NCBI GenBank assembly: GCA_002338655.1
Contig: DDIU01000049.1
Location: forward strand, 239 to 64,238
From: Flammeovirgaceae bacterium UBA1842
Lineage (GTDB): Bacteria > Bacteroidota > Bacteroidia > Cytophagales > Cyclobacteriaceae
DNA length: 64,000 nt
Direction: 5' to 3'
A model generated the notes under the pieces. That model saw only the letters and a list, made by a program, of their open reading frames with translations, did not search any database and was not told the origin of the DNA. Every line of letters starts with the position of its first letter. Within the stretch, counting starts at the first letter, position 1. The translations under genes and the position numbers were made by a program. This document shows positions 60,747 to 64,000 of this stretch, piece by piece.

Positions 60747-63700
60747 TGGACGTTGGATTTCCAGTTTTTTCATCCGGCTTTCAAGGGTCGTGGGTTTAAG
60801 GCCGAGGATTTGTGCAGCACCGTTCTCTCCACTTATTTTCCAGTTTGTTTTTTGCAACACTTTTATAATATAGTTGCGCTCTACTTTACTCAGGCTTTCA
60901 AGCTTCTCGTCAGAAGGCAAGGCTTTTTGGTTGGTCATGAACCAGTCCCCGAGCTTAAGCTGATTTGAGGGGCTAATTATTAGTGCCCTTTCTATGATAT
61001 TTTCCAATTCACGCACATTACCCGGCCAGTTATATTTTTCCAGTTGGTTGATAATGCTTTGAGGTATTTTATTGATCTGTTTACCAAGTTTCAAATTATA
61101 TTTTTGCACAAAGTGGTTAACCAATAATCTAATATCATCTTTCCTGTTTCTAAGTGGTGGCACATTTATAGGAAAGACATTTAACCTGTAATAGAGATCA
61201 GAGCGGAATGTGCCTTCTTCAACCGCCTTCCCAAGGTCTTTGTTAGTAGCTGCTATCAGCCTTACATCAACATTAATGGTCTTAGTGCCCCCCAACCGTT
61301 CGAACTCCCCTTCCTGCAACGCACGAAGTAGCTTGGGCTGAAGTTCCAAGGGCATTTCGCCTACTTCATCAAGAAAAAGTGTCCCACCGTTGGCCAATTC
61401 AAATCGTCCCTGCTTCATGCCAGTAGCCCCTGTGAAGGCTCCTTTTTCATACCCAAACAGCTCACTTTCAATTAACGTTGCCGGTAGTGCAGCACAATTA
61501 ATCTTAATTAATGGCTTGTCTTTTCTCAAGCTCAAATTATGAATGGCCTTTGAGATTACTTCCTTACCAGTTCCAGTTTCACCCAAAATAAGTACTGTGG
61601 ATGCGGTTTTGGCCACATGTTCCATCTCAATCAATACTTTCTTGAAGTTCTTATCCTGACTGATGATATTTTCAAAATTATCTCCGGATTCAATTTCTTC
61701 CTTCAAATAAATATTTTCCGCCTCAAGCTTATCCTTAAGATTCTCTACTTCTTCGAGTGCATCCTGCAACTCAATGTTAGTCTTTGAAAGCTCCATGGTC
61801 CTGTCTTTAACCTGTTTTTCAAGACTGTCATTCATCTGTTTAAGACTAGTTTCAAAATTTACCCTTTCAATAGTATTGATGATTACCTCTGCCACCAATT
61901 TCAGTAGCACTATGTCATTGATCGACCAATTTTTGGTCTGTTCAGAGTCAAACCCAAGAAATCCATAGGTCCTATTTTGAACGACCATGGGTACATTAAG
62001 CATAGATTTTATGCCATGATGATGAAAAACATCTTTGAATGTAGCTATATCCTCCTCTGTATCATCTATATCTGGAATAAGTAATAATTTTTTACTGTCC
62101 AGCAACTCAAATGGCCATGGGTAATCTATTCGCAGAACGTTTTGAAAATCGGATTTCAGCGGAATTATGTTTTCAGCCACCCATTCATGTGTGGTAGAAG
62201 CAGATTTACCATCATCGCTTAATTTAAAAATATAGCTTCTATCAGCAATAACATGCTGACCTATTTTTGAAAGAGCCCAGTCAATATTTTCAGAAAGATT
62301 AGCTGCACTGGCGTTGATAAATCTGGACGAAATATCAGATACCAACCCTTCTAGCTCAAGCCGGATTTTTAATTCACTTTCTATTCTCTTTCTTTCCAGT
62401 TCCAACCCTATACGATTGGCACTGATTTTCAGCAATGATTCCACCCAAGGTCTCTTTTCCATAGGTTTATCATCAATCACAAAAAAATGTCCGATTAACC
62501 TTTTTCCAGAATCATGAACCGGTACACCCAAATATCCCTCTGCTTTTATATGCTGAAGAAAACTGTCTCCGGGAAACTTTGATGCCACTCCCTCCCTATA
62601 ATAGGTCAACCCTTCTTTAAATACCCTTTCACTAGGAACTCCATCTACCTTTATCCGAAATGGAGCCTCAAAATGACCCTTGTCCCACAAGGTTATAATC
62701 TCTATTTCCTCCTGACTGTGATCTAATATTTGAGAGATACCTACACACCTAGCATTCAATATAGAGGCCGTTTGCTCTATAAAATTTGGAATGAAATCCA
62801 TGTGAGACTTGGAAAGTGCCCCCTCAAGCATCTGGCTTAATGTTTTTTCAATATGCTTTTCTTCAGAAATAAGCTGAATAATGACAAATATTCCTTCCTC
62901 CTGATCCATTGAAAAATACGAAGCTGATACTTCAGCGGCCATCGATTCCCCCCTGCTGTTGCTGAAAATCAAATGGTCGGTCAGTCCCATTTTGTTTTTC
63001 ATTACAGCATTGAGCAATTCATCTATTACTTCGTGCTGACCTGGCAAAAATGATGATATTTTATCCCCGATCAATTCCTGTTCACTTACACCAAGTAGTT
63101 CTGCTGTTTTAGCATTTGTCTCAGCTATGGTCTGTCCCTTAGATTCAAGAACAATAATGGCATCATTTGAAAATTTCAGAATGTTTTGAAATTTTACCTG
63201 ACTATAAGCAAGTGCTTGCTTCGATTGCTCTACAAAATCTTTATGGATTTTTTTATTACGATTTTCAGCTTCGATCCTATCCGTGATGTCTAGGCTGCTG
63301 CCTATCATTCTGGTTGCCTTTCCTTTATCATTTCTTGATAGCACAATGCCTCGGTCTTTAAACCATCTATATTCACCTGATTTTAGTTTCAATCGGTGCT
63401 CTGACTCATATTTTTCTGTTAGCCCTTTCAAATGATCCTGTAACCTTATTCTATATTTGTCAATGTCATCGGGATGAATGATATCCTCTAGCCGATCAAG
63501 GAAATGGAGCAATTCCTTCTGCTGATAACCTAGATTATCGGCAAACTGTTGGCTAAAAACAGTATTGCCAGAGCTAATATCCCAATCCCAAACACCTTCA
63601 TTTAAAATTTCAAGACCCAGCTTCCACCTTTCATGGTTCAAGCGGATTTCCTGTTCCATTTGCCTTTTGGAACTTATATCCGTGATAAAAGAGCAGGCAA

Positions 63701-64000
63701 ATTTATTTCCTTCGAAGTCAATGATATAGGAGATGATTTCAACAGGGATTTCATTGCCGTCTTTTGTTAGCTGAGTAGTCTCAAGTACCAATTTTTCTTT
63801 TTCGACTAGCTCATCAAAATGCAGCTTAAAGCTCTTAATGGAAAATTCAGGGTTTATTTCAGGCACTTTACTGCCCACGAGCTCTTTATTGGTATACCCC
63901 AGCATACTACAAGCAGCCTTATTGACATGGGTGATTTGGGCGTGTGAATTCACCCAATATATTGCAATGGGGGCACTTTCTATTGTAAAATGAGCCAGAC
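60744..64000 (-). CDS. Sigma-54-dependent PAS/GAF regulator, 5' end cut by window edge
   Basis: The frame is open to the right edge, so the true start is outside. An internal GTG at 63953 would give 1069 residues, but PAS sequence continues upstream of it (AHFTIESAPIAIYWV). Domains in order: at least three PAS/PAC domains (to about residue 370), two GAF domains (about 380-530 and 560-690), a coiled coil (about 695-755), an AAA+ sigma-54 activation domain (from about 761; Walker A GETGTGKE at 791, GAFTGA loop at 838-843, FRSDLYYRLN) and a Fis-type HTH at the end (AAQILGLKPTTLESRMKKL). No receiver domain. It should turn on sigma-54 promoters in response to small-molecule or redox signals; yfiR is the nearest candidate target. 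Confidence 0.9.
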   Translation of the reverse strand, partial: LAHFTIESAPIAIYWVNSHAQITHVNKAACSMLGYTNKELVGSKVPEINPEFSIKSFKLHFDELVEKEKLVLETTQLTKDGNEIPVEIISYIIDFEGNKFACSFITDISSKRQMEQEIRLNHERWKLGLEILNEGVWDWDISSGNTVFSQQFADNLGYQQKELLHFLDRLEDIIHPDDIDKYRIRLQDHLKGLTEKYESEHRLKLKSGEYRWFKDRGIVLSRNDKGKATRMIGSSLDITDRIEAENRNKKIHKDFVEQSKQALAYSQVKFQNILKFSNDAIIVLESKGQTIAETNAKTAELLGVSEQELIGDKISSFLPGQHEVIDELLNAVMKNKMGLTDHLIFSNSRGESMAAEVSASYFSMDQEEGIFVIIQLISEEKHIEKTLSQMLEGALSKSHMDFIPNFIEQTASILNARCVGISQILDHSQEEIEIITLWDKGHFEAPFRIKVDGVPSERVFKEGLTYYREGVASKFPGDSFLQHIKAEGYLGVPVHDSGKRLIGHFFVIDDKPMEKRPWVESLLKISANRIGLELERKRIESELKIRLELEGLVSDISSRFINASAANLSENIDWALSKIGQHVIADRSYIFKLSDDGKSASTTHEWVAENIIPLKSDFQNVLRIDYPWPFELLDSKKLLLIPDIDDTEEDIATFKDVFHHHGIKSMLNVPMVVQNRTYGFLGFDSEQTKNWSINDIVLLKLVAEVIINTIERVNFETSLKQMNDSLEKQVKDRTMELSKTNIELQDALEEVENLKDKLEAENIYLKEEIESGDNFENIISQDKNFKKVLIEMEHVAKTASTVLILGETGTGKEVISKAIHNLSLRKDKPLIKINCAALPATLIESELFGYEKGAFTGATGMKQGRFELANGGTLFLDEVGEMPLELQPKLLRALQEGEFERLGGTKTINVDVRLIAATNKDLGKAVEEGTFRSDLYYRLNVFPINVPPLRNRKDDIRLLVNHFVQKYNLKLGKQINKIPQSIINQLEKYNWPGNVRELENIIERALIISPSNQLKLGDWFMTNQKALPSDEKLESLSKVERNYIIKVLQKTNWKISGENGAAQILGLKPTTLESRMKKLEIQRP

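Noticed and set aside
1..64000. tRNA, rRNA and prophage genes
   Set aside because: No tRNA-like cloverleaf, rRNA segment, integrase or phage structural gene was recognised by eye; a covariance search was not possible here.

Overview
The window reads as chromosomal DNA of a gliding-type member of the Bacteroidota, most likely order Cytophagales. The evidence is direct: a type IX secretion (T9SS) type A sorting domain at the end of a 1338-residue FG-GAP protein, a gliding-motility-type (type B) C-terminal domain on a 2072-residue repeat adhesin, an adjacent PorP/SprF-family protein, AT-rich DNA, and repeated promoter boxes of the Bacteroidota form TAnnTTTG just ahead of start codons. No rRNA, tRNA, CRISPR array or prophage was seen. 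Codon use and gene style look uniform, apart from an accessory-looking left end (1-3300).

Layout. 1-3300: a secreted orphan gene bracketed by a 10-bp inverted repeat, an aldo/keto reductase, and a PIN toxin/HTH antitoxin pair, all separated by copies of a multi-hairpin repeat. 3360-14450: ordinary metabolic and regulatory genes (branched-chain aminotransferase, cobalamin adenosyltransferase, ABC ATPase, a TetR-controlled hydrolase with visible operators, RNase HII, NUDIX, MATE, an ECF sigma factor ahead of a fatty acid desaturase, thioredoxin-like, SET and hotdog thioesterase genes). 14450-20020: a secreted FG-GAP/LRR/Ig protein translationally coupled to a TIGR03032-type protein, plus a lipoprotein. 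20170-29020: PlsC, GatC, a large membrane TPR protein, GcvT, ComB-like phosphatase, MazG, Dtd, and a C-terminally shortened IscA/HesB protein. 29030-30290: an IS200-like REP-associated tyrosine transposase (RAYT) gene embedded in six REP-like hairpin units. 30295-42602: FolB, DivIVA, WD40, phosphopantetheinyl transferase, acyl-CoA carboxylase, then an envelope group (MlaD, amidase, LptD) and LysS.

42832-52129 is the most striking locus: a 6.2-kb adhesin gene built of three successive tandem repeat families (4 x 59, 9 x 108 and 7 x about 83 residues), followed at once by a SprF-like protein and an OmpA/PD40 protein. This is the layout expected for a dedicated T9SS surface adhesin unit. 52118-58061 holds proline dehydrogenase and a shikimate/phenylalanine cluster (pheA, a DAHP synthase-chorismate mutase fusion, aroB, aroA), with a 59-residue YtxH-like gene on the opposite strand.

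The right end (58858-64000) holds a signalling module. A multi-PAS/GAF sigma-54 activator lies directly upstream of a YfiR-family periplasmic gene and a soluble PAS histidine kinase. The promoter of yfiR carries a near-consensus -24/-12 box, and palindromic sites sit about 110-150 bp upstream of the predicted start of transcription, where enhancer sites for such an activator belong. The kinase is split by an apparent frameshift. The activator gene runs off the right edge.
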